From the NCBI GenBank assembly GCA_001599975.1, contig BCIO01000007.1:4595-68594 (forward strand): a DNA stretch of 64,000 nucleotides, given 5' to 3'. This DNA comes from Cystobasidiopsis lactophilus. Its lineage: Eukaryota > Basidiomycota > Agaricostilbomycetes > Agaricostilbales > Chionosphaeraceae. Made by a program: the position numbers and the translations under genes. Within the stretch, counting starts at the first letter, position 1. Every line of letters begins with the position of its first letter. Shown here piece after piece: positions 43,952 to 54,786 of this stretch. A model generated the notes under the pieces. The model was not told the DNA's origin and ran no database searches. It saw only the letters and a program-made list of their open reading frames with translations.

Positions 43952-45836
43952 ATGGCAGCCCTTCCAACCGGACCATATATCAAAGAGTGGGCGGGACCGG
44001 CCAATCCAGGTCGATCTGAGTACTACCTAGTGGGTTGGGGTAGGAACGACCGGCAACCACTGACCTGGTTGCAAGACAACAAGCCAAATATGGATCAGGT
44101 CAATCGAATGGTCGGGCTAATCGTTGTGTTGCACGCGATGGAAAAGACCACGTTTCGGTTGTCCGACATACACTGGGTTGGGCCCTCCTGGCAGTTCTTC
44201 ATCGCCACCAACGACTCCCTCACTGCAGATGGATCCGGCATCGGCTCACTAGTCAAAACTACCTTCAGAGTAGACTTTGAAGATCTAAACTTACCCCTCG
44301 CCTTCAACCACTTCGCCTTGCCCAAGGAAGACGCGACGTTGCCAGTGCATCCGCCCAGCGAGAAATTTTCAGCAGCAGTGAAGCTCGCTTTCGAACCTCT
44401 TTTGGGAACCGTTGTGCACTTTCGTTCTGGACGCGACGGGATCGTAATGTGCGTTGTTGGAGGGTGGCCGCTTGCTCCTGCGACAACAAAGCGATGGGTT
44501 GGCGCCTTCACGAGTAGCCGAACATGGACCAACGTCCTAGCGCAATATCGAAAGATCATGCTGTCTTACTTCGCACTGCTCTTATCGCCTCACCATCCAA
44601 ATTTGCAGAAGGAAGAGCTTGGGTGCACGTCTTTCCAAAGATTCCTGTCGGGCCTGCAGATACGCTGTCAGCGCGAAGGTTCAGAACTTTCCTCGTATCT
44701 GGAGTACGAGAATAGACTTCCTGGGGGCCCGGAATCAGCTGAGGAACAGGCCGGATTCGTCTGGCTTGTTTTGGGCAAAGGAGAAGTTTGGACGACCCTC
44801 GGGAGGACATGGACAGCCGTTCTTACTTGGTCAGAGTGTTCGTGCGAGCACCTACAGAGTCTTCGTTCCAGATTCCCGCATTCGTGGTACTACCCGAAGA
44901 CCAACAGCGCTGGAGCAAATGGTATTTCCGCACTTGGCCATTCCAACGACACCAATCAGGTTGTAATGGCGCTCACGTCAGCCCTCGGTGTTGATGCACG
45001 CCGGTTCGATATACGAGAAGTAAGCCTTCCATCTGTCAGCATATCGAAAGACATACTAGAGCTGTTCACGGCAACAGCTCAGTGAACAGGCGACTACAAC
45101 GCACCTCACGTTTCAAATAAAATCCTTCTCCGGTTTGAACTTCTCTCATCAGATACATCAGCTTTCCGGCAGCGTGCGATACCGCATCCCGCGCCTCCAC
45201 CTCCAAAGCCTTGACGGCGCAGCCGATTTGCACTCATTGGCGTACTTTTGGGGCCTGACCTATCCTCTTTGCCACTCGTCATACAACCGCACAACTCGTG
45301 CCCAATATCTTCATGTGGATTGGCCACCTCGTGCCCTCAGCCGAGAATCTCATGAAGTGCTGCTCGAACTACCCACGGAGGACCACGGCATCGATGGGGT
45401 TGCCCTGGCCCAGAATTTCCAAGCATGTCGCTTTGTTCTGGACTTCATCTTCTTTAGAAGACAAGGGGTCGGCCGCGTCTTTGACAACGTTCGCTTGTTG
45501 GCACCAATCGAGCCTAGCGAGCCCAAACATCCTTGCAGGCAGGAGTTCCTCGAGTCATGGGTACTCAGTCATGCCAACGGTGATATACATTTGGCTTGTG
45601 GTTGGCTATTACAGAAGGCGTTAGCCGTCGAGCGTTGGTTTCGACTCGATGTGCGGGTTTCGGCAAAAGTGTTGCTAAACCCAGAGAACACATTGCTGGT
45701 CGATCTGGAGGCATTCTTGCAGTCTACATGCCATTCTACAGCCGCTTACGCAGTTTGCGAGTATTTTAAGCCTCTTGCAAGCGTATGGATGGGCCATATG
45801 GAAATCATTCTGGCAGATCTCGCTCAGTGTACTTAG
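43952..45836 (+). CDS. Unrecognised protein built of two diverged repeats (copy B)
   Basis: Not recognised. The first exon (MAALPTGPYIKEWAGPANPG onward) is 356 codons and ends at a perfect GTAAGC donor. An intron at 45020-45152 joins it in phase to a 227-codon exon, total 583 residues. The halves resemble each other and those of the gene at 23667-25489. Copy B first half: MDQVNRMVGLIVVLHAMEKT, VDFEDLNLPLAF, QYRKIMLSYFALLLS, FVWLVLGKGEVWTTLG. Copy A first half: LDDINQLAAFASVASAYHSS, LDFAQLKLPSAAF, QHASQVFAFLDAHKI, RLVFLKSPLEFCIVTSAG. Copy B second half has ESHEVLLELPTEDH and NFQACRFVLDFIFFRRQG, like DVQLLLSVDAAQ and QTAKVVYSFLDRNHI of copy A. No signal peptide, helix anchor or catalytic motif is visible. 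Confidence 0.62.
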
Positions 45837-46172
45837 CTTCTTCTCAAGATCATGTCTACACAGATATCCAGTGCCTGTGGTCTTGGCACCATGCATTCAG
45901 GATAGGGCAACCCCGTCGCAATGAGCTGAAGTGGAACATCGCACAAATTTTGCCACCAATCGTCCGACTCAATCCTGTCAGACGCGAGATAGACGACTGC
46001 TGTATTCGAACTGGTGTCTTCCTCGATGGCGCCGTGTTCTTAGCCACCCAAGTCCACTCCAGTTCCGTGACCCGGGTGGGGGGACGTCACAAAGGCCGCG
46101 GTCCTCAGCTAACTCGTTCAACTCGTTGGGTGGAGATGGGAGACCTGGCTAGCAACTACGACCTTCATAGAC
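45837..46172. other. Intergenic region
   Basis: No supported gene. Short duplicated word CAACTCGTT near 46110-46125. Probably the promoter of the OYE-like copy 2. Confidence 0.5.
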
Positions 46173-47922
46173 ATGTTGACAAAGGACCTGGACCTGATTG
46201 CCAGCCCGATAACCCTTCCTTGTGGTCTGGTGCTCCCAAATCGACTTGCGAAATGCCCCATGTTGGTTTCATCGTTGCGACTCTGTCTTGCCGTCTCAGT
46301 TTTGTTAGGCAAGAAACTTGCGCTTCTCCCGATAATGACTTTGAGGTTCCAATCGAGGCCTTTCGAAATCTCTACGGTTCGTGAACGATATCGCGCGTTA
46401 ATTAACTTGAGCTCACGCTCAGGGCAGGAAATTGGGGCAAGGCTGGCTTTGGGCTTATCATAACAGGTCAAGTGCAGGTGGATCTACGCTTCCTTTCTAT
46501 CCCTGGCGATGTGGTATCCCGAAAGCAATCGCTGGAGCCCGAGAACTTGGCAAGATGGACTGAATGGGCTCAGATCGCTCAAGCGCATGGCACGCCTTGC
46601 ATTGTTCAGTGCGTGCATTCTCCAGTCTCCTTGCATCAAGCACTCAAAATGGAGTATAGACTTGCCCATCCCGGCCGAATGAGCGTCAAAGGCGCAGGAA
46701 AGCGACCGGATGATATGGCTCCGCTCAGCAGTTCGGATGTGCCCGTCAAGCTGTCCGATCGTTGGATCGACAAGATGGCCGCTGAGAAGATGATTGGCAC
46801 CCCCAAACCTTGTACTCTGGAAGACATCGACCAGGTCGTTGGTCTCTTCCTCAATGGCGCCGAAGTGGCAGCGCGTGCCGGCTTCGCCGGTATTCAACTT
46901 CATGCTGCGGTATGGCCCCTCATCTCTCCCTTTCGATTAATACTCACAAGAATACACAGCACGGGTTCTTGCTCTCTCAATTCTTGAGCCCTTACACCAA
47001 CCGGCGAACGGACGATTATGGTGGCACCCCCGAGAAGCGGCTCAAGTTCCTCAAGCGCCTAGTCACCGAAATCAGGGCTCAGCATCCTCCTCCATTCTGT
47101 CTCTCTGTAAAGCTCAACTCGGGCGACTACTTGGAGAAAGGTGGCTTGACCCAAGACGAAGCGCTGGAACAAGTCCGCTGGTTGGCCACCTGCGGGATGG
47201 TGGACTTGATCGAGGTCAGCGGTGGTATCGCCGAACAGAAGACGTCTGGCTTGCACAACTCCATGGGCATCAAGTCGCTTTCCAAAGCTCCTAAGAGGTC
47301 CACCACCACTATCATCCGCGAAGCCTATTACACGCAGTTCACAGAGCGCATCAGGGACGAGATCGAGACATCTGTTCCCATCCAGTTGTCGGGTGGCTTC
47401 CGCTCTAGAGGTGAGGTCGCCACTTGCGCATAGGGAACCTGTGCTGAGGTGCTTGTCGGCAGTCGGGATGGCGGATGCGATCGAACGAGGAGCCTGTCAA
47501 GTCATCGGCCTTGGCAGAAGCGTCGTCATCCAACCCAACCTGCCCAAGGAGATCCTGCTCAATCCAGACGTGGAGGACGACCACGCCTTTGGCATGCCCC
47601 ACGTCGTTCGCGGGCAGTGGCTTTCCAATTGGTTCCCTGTCAAGCTTGTCGGCGCTGGACTACCCATTCAGTGTTAGTGCTGCGCTCCTCCTGGTATTCA
47701 GGGTTGCTCAAGGCGTGGCAAACAGTCTTCTACCATAACATGAGAAGGATGGGACGCGGCCTCCGACCAGACGTCAACATCTCAATTCCCGGCGTGCTCT
47801 TCGTGACCATTTGCGAGACCCTTTTCACCCATGTTCATCGAATGTTCAGCTCCATCCTGTCCGGCACGCTGTATCGCATTGGCGGGGTGACCACTTATAC
47901 GCCACTCGTCAAAGAAGATTAG
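46173..47922 (+). CDS. NADH:flavin oxidoreductase, Old Yellow Enzyme-like (copy 2)
   Basis: An FMN TIM-barrel oxidoreductase. The start MLTKDLDLIASPITLPCGLV leads to LPNRLAKCPM. ENLARWTEWAQIAQAHGTPC, YRLAHPGRMSVKG and CTLEDIDQVVGLFLNGAEVA follow. The hallmark is AGFAGIQLHAA joined to HGFLLSQFLSPYTNRRTDDY. SVKLNSGDYLEKGGLTQDEA, LIEVSGGIAEQ, PIQLSGGFRSR and CQVIGLGRSVV complete the barrel. The C-terminus runs on for about 100 residues past the barrel (QTVFYHNMRRMGRG; ISIPGVLFVTICETLF), an extension with a hydrophobic stretch that could bind a membrane; this is seen in some fungal homologues. It is only distantly like copy 1 (34556-36259), so not a recent duplicate. Confidence 0.87.
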
Positions 47923-48258
47923 CTTTGTCCATAACATCGTGTCCATATGCAGCTTTGTAGCTATTTATCACTGTTTGTACAACTACAAGAACCTTTGTAA
48001 AGAAGCCAAATCGACCCATCACTTCCAAAGCGGTTTGAGCAGCTCGCTCATGCGCCGCCCGCCTCTTGACCTGGCATCACCACCTTACCTTCATTCGCAT
48101 CCTTAGTTTGACTCTAGGATTGCCTCAGAGTGCCACTGGATCGCGCCCGTTGAGCCTGCTCTCGCCTTCCTCAATTTTTTGCCCGAGAACGCCCTTCGCG
48201 CCCTCCACCCTCTAAACCTGCCTCCTCCACCTCTTTTCGACTTTCTGAAGTGCCAAGA
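47923..48258. other. Intergenic region
   Basis: No gene seen. C/T-rich stretch just before the next start codon (48190-48240), like a pyrimidine-rich core promoter. Confidence 0.5.
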
Positions 48259-48974
48259 ATGAAGGCTTCAACCAGTCTGCCGCGCATTCTCGTCCGCCGC
48301 GCGCCCCAGCTCCACTCGGTCCGCACAGCAAATTTCTCCAGCTCTCGAACCTTGCCCGCCGCGGACGACGAGGCCAGCTCGGCCATTGCTGCTTTCGTCG
48401 GATCAGGCGAGAAGCTCACCAGTAGTGAGGCCTACTCGTTACATTAGCAAAAAGTCGAACTTTGTGCTTAGGGAACTGAGGGCATTTCAGGCCCTTCTTC
48501 GACCGGGACGGCATCCGGTTCTTTTTCAGCGGTGTCACCGGCCGGGCCTTCTAGAGCTGCTGATACTCCTTCTGTCAAGCGGTTCGATACCCGCCAGGTG
48601 GGTTTGCCGAAGCGTTACCCTGAGCACCTCTCTGACCTTGAGTTGCTGTTGGCTCCTTCTTCTTGGTCCCACAGTACCTCCCACCGCACGGCCTCCTCCC
48701 TGAAGTAGTGACCGCTCGCCCTACCCGGCCGCGGCGCCCCCTGCTCGGTCCTTCGAGGGCCCAAGTGCCGCAGTCGGATCCGTTCCACCACCTCCGCCTG
48801 GACCCTCTGAAGTACCCGATGAACCAAGAGCTGCTGAAAGAGTTTGTGACGCTGATGGGCAAAGTGAACGGGCGGGCCAGGACCGGGTTGTCGTGGAAGA
48901 GCCAGAGGCGGGTCGGGAAGGCGGTGAGGAGAGCGCGGAGCATGGGCTTGGCGTCGTACTTCTCGTCGCCTTAG
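48259..48974 (+). CDS. RSM18: Mitochondrial small-subunit ribosomal protein bS18m
   Basis: A component of the mitochondrial 37S subunit. The N-terminus MKASTSLPRILVRRAPQLHS, then VRTANFSSSR, is a classical presequence (basic, serine-rich, no acids). Two introns precede the last exon, which has YLPPHGLLPEVV and the S18 core: DPLKYPMNQELLKEFVTLMG, then KVNGRARTGLSWKSQRRVGK and AVRRARSMGLASYF. The order xxLLxxFVTxxGK, R.RTGLS.K.QR and KA.+RAR.MGL is diagnostic of bS18. An in-frame GTG at 48250 is not needed. It begins the block of housekeeping genes. Confidence 0.88.
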
Positions 48975-49314
48975 CGTCGCTACTTCGCGGTATGTGCTAT
49001 CTCATCCCGGCGTCTTCGCAAGCTCAATTCGGGGTAGCAGAGTGATGGAAAGCAGAGTGATGGAAAGTCAGATGTTTAGGAGCATTGGGAACAGGCTGGC
49101 TAGCCCAGTCATCCTTTGGTCTTGTCTGGATGGTTCCAAATGCATATATATACAACTTCCAAGCTCGCAGCAACCCAAATGCGAGGTGTTGCGCCCTACC
49201 ATAAGAGCTCGCCTCGTTGCCCAAAATCTGCGTGCAAGCTGAGTGCTGCCTCTTATTCGCCACCCGCGACCCTCTGCCCTGCCCCTAGCCCACTCAGCAG
49301 CAGTGCGCACCAAG
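48975..49314. other. Intergenic region
   Basis: No gene. A direct repeat AGAGTGATGGAAAG occurs twice at 49040-49068, possibly a promoter element of the cactin gene. Confidence 0.5.
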
Positions 49315-51632
49315 ATGGACGGCTACGGTGAGCGGAAGAAGCGGCATCACCGCGACGACGAAGATCGAGGGCGGTCGTCGAAGAAGTCCAAAGACAAGCA
49401 TTCTTCGTGCGTTTCCTGCTCGTGGCCATCGCTATGCTCAAACATCTCACATTTGGCTTGTGACAGACGTCGAGATGAGACTTCGGCCGAACGACGAGCT
49501 CGCAAGGCGGCCAAGAAGGCTTCCAAGCAGCAGCCTCAGCCTGGGCCAATGTCCATGTTCGACGCTTTGGGCGAAGACATGGACTCTGGCGCGGCGTTCG
49601 TTTGGGCGAAGAAGAAGGAGAAGGAGAAGGGCTCCGGCATCAGCGAGCAGGAAGCGGCCAGGCGCGAGGCCGACCGCAGAGCAGAGGCCCAGGAGGAGCT
49701 CGCCAGGTTGAACGCGCGCCGGGCCGAGCGGGAGAAGGAGATGGAGGAGCGCGAGTCAGAGGCCTCCCGCCAGGCCGTCCTCAACGAGTCGAGGCAGATG
49801 GCAGAGTGGATCGCCAAGGAGGACGAGTTCTACCTCGAGCAGGCCAAGAAGCGGGCCGAGATCCGGGTGCGCGAGCGGCGGGCCAAACCCATCGACTTCC
49901 TCGCCCTCAACCTCAAGTGGTCCGTGCCGCCCGAGCAGCAGGGTGGCGACGACGACGACGAGGGCGAAGGCTTGGACGTCGACCTGGAGGAGCCCTATGC
50001 CATCTTCGAGGTGTGTTCTCGCTTTCTACCTCAGCCATCTGTTCTCTCGTGGCTGACACAGTGCAATTGCATCACACAGAACATCACGCTGGAGCAGACC
50101 GAGGAGCTGGAGCAGGACATCAAGATGTACCTCACCCTCGAGAAGAACGGCACCAACCTCGAGTTCTGGCGGTCCATGCTGCTCGTCTGCGCCTCCGCCT
50201 TGGAAGACCTCCGCTCGCAGCGCCGCCTCGGCTCCGAAGCTTACGGCCAGCAAATTCGCTCCCAGGCCGCCATCAAGGCCGAATTCGCAAACTTGCTCCG
50301 CGGCAAGACCCAGCCGCAGCTCACGGGCCTCCAGCAATCTGTGCAGCGAAAACTCACCAGCGGGGAGCCGATCGACGTCGAGTACTGGGAGAACTTGCTC
50401 AAAGAGCTCATCGTCTGGAAGGCCAAGGTGCGCTCTGGTCCTCCACTCAATCCAGATTTCGGGATTCAAAGGAGCCTGTGCACAGGCGAAGCTCAAGGAC
50501 ATGCACGAGATTGTGCTCCACAACCGTTTGGAGCAACTCCGCCGCAAGCAGCGCGACGAGGCCGCCCAGATGCAGGCCGAGCTCGCCTCCACCTTGCCCA
50601 CCCTCGTCCCCGCCTCCGCCACCCGCGCGGACAACGACGAAGAGGCCGAGATGGACATCGAAGAAGAAGACTTACCCCAAGTTGAGGAGGAGGACGAGAA
50701 GGAGGAGTTCGACCCCTCGATGGACCCGCCTTTGCTCAAGTTCCTCTCCGAAGAAGATAAGCGGCTGGACCTCTTGGACCCCTTGCAAGAGTTCAAGGCG
50801 CTGCTCCAAGCCCGCCGAGCCGTCCACGCCACTCGGTTCGTCTCCCGCAAGTCCAAGTCGGCCAGAGAAGCTGCCGATTTGGATCCAACTTCGAGGGACG
50901 CGGTGGCGGAAGCGCTCTACCAGGCGGAGCTGGAGAAGGGCTTGGACGACGACGAGGAGCTGTTCAACATGGAGGAAGAGCTGTCCAAGCAGTCGTACGC
51001 GTGGGAGGACAAGTATCGACCCCGCAAGCCGCGCTACTTCAACAAGGTTATGACTGGCTTCGATTGGAACAAGTACAACCAAACTCACTACGAGTGCGCT
51101 GCCTCCCTTTTCTTCCCCATCACGTATGCTGATAGATCGTCTGGGACTTCGTATAGTGCGGACAACCCGCCTCCGAAAGTGGTCACTGGCTATCGCATGG
51201 TCCTCTTCTATCCGGACTTGATCGACAAGGCAAAGGCGCCCCAGTTCAGCATCATCAAGGACAAGGCCAACCCGGACACTTGCACCTTGGTCTTCAAATC
51301 TGGGTTCGTCTTTGCCCCTTCCCTTGTCTGCCAATTTGCCCAAGGCTGAGTTGGGGCTGCACTCCGAACAGGCCTCCATATGAAGACATTGCTTTCCAAA
51401 TCGTCAACCGAGAGTGGGAGGTGAGACTTTTCTCTGCTTCAGCTCTCAAGATTGAGCTAAACCGAGTGGACCGCTCATAGATGAGCCATCGCAAAGGTTT
51501 CAGGTGCTCCTTCGACCACGGCGTCTTGCAGCTTGCTTTCCAGTTCAAGAAGTGCGGTCATCATGGTCTACCCTCCTCCGAATCGAAAATGCTGATTGTC
51601 GTTGCCCACGCAGGATGCACTACCGCAAATAA
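49315..51632 (+). CDS. CACTIN: Cactin (spliceosome-associated protein)
   Basis: Cactin is a nuclear protein of late spliceosomes, needed for faithful splicing of some introns and, in fission yeast (Cay1), for Rap1 mRNA and telomere upkeep. The N-terminus is basic (MDGYGERKKRHHRDDEDRGR). A charged coiled coil follows (ERRARKAAKKASKQQ; RREADRRAEAQEELARLNAR). The middle domain has EWIAKEDEFYLEQAKKRAEI, then KPIDFLALNLKW and AYGQQIRSQAAIKAEF. The C-terminal Cactus-binding domain shows YFNKVMTGFDWNKYNQTHY, MVLFYPDLIDKAKAPQFSII, PPYEDIAFQIVNREWE, and MSHRKGFRCSFDHGVLQLAF, with the last exon giving MHYRK. Stop at 51630-51632. Around 680 residues, usual for the family. Confidence 0.92.
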
Positions 51633-52149
51633 GGCCGACGCTTTTCGTACTTCTTCTGCCTTGTAGAGGTGTGTCTCTGATCCATCGGGATGCTAGTCGG
51701 GGTTCTGAGCTCACTCTGGATTGTCCAGACCCGGAATGCCCCTTGGGAAGGGTGTCGACCTGGGTCGAGGCTGCCGTGTTTCGCTGTCATCGCTCACGAC
51801 ATCTGTACACTGTAACCCCTCTGCTGGAATTGCAAACTCTCAACAATCCCGTCTTCTTTCAATTTTCCCTTGCTCTCAGGTTGCCAACAAGGATGAGAAT
51901 GCCACCATCGTCTAATAGACCGCCCTCGCCTTTCGTCCCCAAGCACTCCTTCCTGAGTTTGGATCCTCTGAGAGCAAGAGACCACAAGAGTCAGACTATC
52001 ACGCTCCGTTTCACGAGATCCAGACCCCGAGGCGAGACAGCACAGCACGGCAAAGCACAGACCTTGTTGTTTTCTTTCTTCAGTGTTCTTCTTGCAAAAC
52101 AGACATCTTGTACTCACTCGACCACCACTGAGGATAATGAGACAGCGAG
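51633..52149. other. Intergenic region
   Basis: Only short frames; no supported gene. Probable terminator of the cactin gene and promoter of the membrane-protein gene. Confidence 0.5.
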
Positions 52150-53405
52150 ATGGACGGCACTGACTTCCAGCTCCATTCGAGGCTGCTCGGCGGCGTGGTG
52201 AACCGAGAGGACGACCTGCTCCCTTCCAGCAAGTTGGGCCGCACTTAGCCGAAGTTGGGCAGATGATAACAGACGTTGGAAACAGCGCTGATCGGGGTCG
52301 TCTACTTGTGCTTGACTGGCGGCATCGCCTTTCGGTGGTGGACCATGCCTCCGGGTCATCGGCCGGCTTTGGTGCTGATTGCCGCGGTTGGCGCTCTTGG
52401 TGCGTTATCCTCGATTGCCTCTCAATCGGAGTGCGATTAAAAGGCCGGCATGAACAGCAACGGGGCTATCCTTCGTCATTCGGGCAGCGGCTTCCAACAC
52501 CAGCGTCGCTAATCTGGCCCTCTCGACTGTGATCGCCGACCAGGTCTTACTCGTCATTGGATGCGCATGCTTCATTGACACCGCCGTTGTCAGTGTCGGG
52601 TTTTGCTTTCGCCGAGGCTGATCAAGGCTGATGTTGGGGAAGACGCTGCTTCGGGATGTTCTCCTGTTAGCCGAGGTCGAGTATCCGTTCAAGTTGCGTT
52701 CGCTTTGCGCTCTTGTCCTGTTGAAATCGTGTTGACTCAAAACACGGTCTATAGAAACGAGGTGAGGGCAGAATACTCACGATTCCAAATCTCGGAGACT
52801 GACGAAGGCCATAATCCAGCTTCTGTACACCGCAATCACCCACGTCATCCTCATCGTTTCCGTCATCCTGTCCATCGTCGGTTTCTCGCAGATCCACACC
52901 CTCTCGTCCGATCAGCCCGCCAGCCACAAGACCAACTTGCTCCGCCTGTTCGGCGCCATGCTCCAATTCTTGACCATCTCCTTCTTCATCCTCTACTCGC
53001 TCATGTCGCTCTTGAGCTACCGCCCGTGGACTCTTGCGGAGCGTCTGCACCCAACAGCCATCATTCGGGTCGTCTTGTCCAAAAGCTTGGTCGTCTTTAT
53101 GTGGGTGCCGGCGCTCTACGAGTTCCTGATGATCGCTGTGGTGGGTCGCTTCGGTCGCTTTCACCAAGAAGGAGCCCACGGAGAAGCCACAGGCTGACGA
53201 TGATGCCGCTGTCGTCAAGTCGAAGCTGTTCTTCTATCTGGCATTCGGCTTCTTCCAAGGCGCGGTGGTGCGTGCGCCTTTCGGAGACAGGGGGCGCCAG
53301 AAACTGAGCAAGGAGGTGCAGGCCGTCGCGCTGGTGGCCGTCAGCCTGCCGAAGTATTTCGGCTTTCACCATCCGTACTTGGCTTTGAGCCGAGCTCAGT
53401 TTTAA
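52150..53405 (+). CDS. Seven-helix membrane protein of unknown family
   Basis: Not recognised. MDGTDFQLHSRLLGGVVNRE begins a short hydrophilic N-terminus. Seven hydrophobic segments follow: ALIGVVYLCLTGGIAFRWW; ALVLIAAVGALG; STVIADQVLLVIGCACFIDT; AITHVILIVSVILSIVGFS; GAMLQFLTISFFILYSLMSL; VVLSKSLVVFMWVPALYEFL; LFFYLAFGFFQGAVV. Loops are short, and the tail (KLSKEVQAVALVAVSLPKYF then HHPYLALSRAQF) is polar. The number and spacing of helices fit a GPCR-like or transporter-like fold, but I see no DRY, NPxxY or transporter motif. Multiple introns; the first three exons were joined provisionally, later ones are firmer. It converges on PSF3, 92 bp away. Confidence 0.55.
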
Positions 53406-53497
53406 GACGGATCAACGAGCTGGTCGTCCGGCAGCCCAGAACAAAGACGCTTTGGCCGCTCCTTCCGCCGAGCTGAACACTGTAGCTCTCACCACCA

Positions 53498-54214
53498 TTA
53501 GCTCACCGTGGTGGGAGGGGGTTGGGACAACTTGCATTCTTTCTCCCAGTCGTCCATCCCAGCTACGAACTCGACCGCCTTCTCGTCCATGGGTTGCTGG
53601 GTGGCCGCGCCCGTGGAGGTGGACTTGCCGTCGCTGTGGGAGGAGGGCGCGGTGGAAGCGTGCTGGGCTTGGTCGAACACTTGCTCCAGCCGGTCCTTGA
53701 AAGTCTTGAACAGAACAGGACGGAGCGTCTCGTCTTCAATGCTGTGTGAGCAACGCTTGAGCATGGGAACGAAAGGCCAAAAAGGCAAGACGGGACCCAC
53801 TTGTCGTCCAATTTGGTTCCCGCGCGAAAGAAGGCGCCGCCGCCCAGCGTGCGCAAGTTGACAGCTTGAGCAGAAGCGGCCAGGGCGTTTCTGACGCGAG
53901 AAGAGTAGGGCTTGGGCAGGGCAATCTCCAGCATGTCGCGCTCGTCGATGCCCGCCAGGTCCAAGCCGAGCCAGAACGGCAGATCCACGGTCGTACCCGC
54001 TTGTAGCTGTTCCATCTCTCAGTCGTGACATTCCTTGATAGGGAGAATGACCCACATCGCGGTCGTGCGAGCCAGCCAAGTAGCCCAGGTTCGGGATGTC
54101 GCTCTTGAACTTGCAGGGCACCCGCTGTGGTTTGGTTGAGCCAACGCGCTTGCATGTGGTGGGGAGACGCACCTGGTTGTCGGCCAGAAAGGACTGGATG
54201 TCGTAGTACTCCAT
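53498..54214 (-). CDS. PSF3: GINS complex subunit Psf3
   Basis: Psf3 is one of four GINS subunits, part of the CMG replicative helicase with Cdc45 and MCM2-7. MEYYDIQSFLADNQ is joined over an intron to RVPCKFKSDIPNLGYLAGSH; this is the Psf3 signature (YYDI..ilae...VPc.f..di..LGyL). LQAGTTVDLPFWLGLDLAGI gives the ..GtkveLPlWLa motif. MLEIALPKPYSSRVRNALAA and QAVNLRTLGGGAFFRAGTKL form the helical domain. The C-terminal exon continues SIEDETLRPVLFKTFKDRLE and ends in a Ser/Thr-rich tail. Three introns. Around 200 residues, normal for the family. Confidence 0.9.
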   Translation of the reverse strand: MEYYDIQSFLADNQVRLPTTCKRVGSTKPQRVPCKFKSDIPNLGYLAGSHDRDVGHSPYQGMSRLRDGTATSGYDRGSAVLARLGPGGHRRARHAGDCPAQALLFSRQKRPGRFCSSCQLAHAGRRRLLSRGNQIGRQVGPVLPFWPFVPMLKRCSHSIEDETLRPVLFKTFKDRLEQVFDQAQHASTAPSSHSDGKSTSTGAATQQPMDEKAVEFVAGMDDWEKECKLSQPPPTTVS

Positions 54215-54292
54215 CGCGTTGGCTGGCTTCGAAAAAGAGCGACTTCAGCGCCAAAACGCTCGCCGCCGCGGACGACCGCGGGCGAAACCAGC

Positions 54293-54652
54293 TTGAGCTC
54301 TGGCGGAGAGGTTGCCCATTTGGCGTCCAAAGCGAACCAGAGGCTTGGTCTTCAAGTGTGTCGCATCGATGCCGGGCAGCCGGGGGTGCAAAGCAACAGA
54401 GCTGGAGAGCCGTCAGTCGAAATGGCGTGGGTGATTTGTTCAAGAGACGAAGAGGACAGAAGCCATACGCCCCAGGAATGGCCAGCTGTTCCTTGTCATT
54501 CTATCTGGCAAGAAAGTCCTGACGAAGACTCGCGCTTTGCTGGCTACATTGTCCACAATCATCTCTCAGTTCCCCCCTTCCACAATCCCTTGCTCTCGCC
54601 CTTGAAGACCGCCGAGCAGTATGCAAATGCAGCTGCGGCTCAAGCTGAATAA
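54293..54652 (+). CDS. Doubtful small hypothetical protein
   Basis: A 119-codon frame, divergent from PSF3. Its second half (RFAGYIVHNHLSVPPFHNPL; PLKTAEQYANAAAAQAE) has protein-like composition. No family recognised. It may be one exon of a small gene starting around 54220, or chance. Confidence 0.25.
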   Translation: MSSGGEVAHLASKANQRLGLQVCRIDAGQPGVQSNRAGEPSVEMAWVICSRDEEDRSHTPQEWPAVPCHSIWQESPDEDSRFAGYIVHNHLSVPPFHNPLLSPLKTAEQYANAAAAQAE

Positions 54653-54786
54653 GTGGTTAGAGTTGAAGAGGAGGAGCAGGGGGGCAACAAACATTACATC
54701 CGGTCTCACAAGTCCCTCGTCTTTTCAGCGCGGATGCCTTTCCCGTTTTCTGTACAGACGGACAATGGATCGATTCTCTTTCCATT

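Noticed and set aside
48990-49260. Small gene between bS18m and cactin
   Set aside because: Competing short frames on both strands without features; more likely promoter.
50026-50856. Minus-strand frame of 276 codons antisense to cactin
   Set aside because: Long serine runs and no family match; complement of acidic coiled-coil codons.
49602-51053. Plus-strand frame of 483 codons overlapping cactin
   Set aside because: Arg/Pro/Ser-biased translation of the GC-rich cactin exons in another frame; cactin itself has clear family motifs over the same bases.
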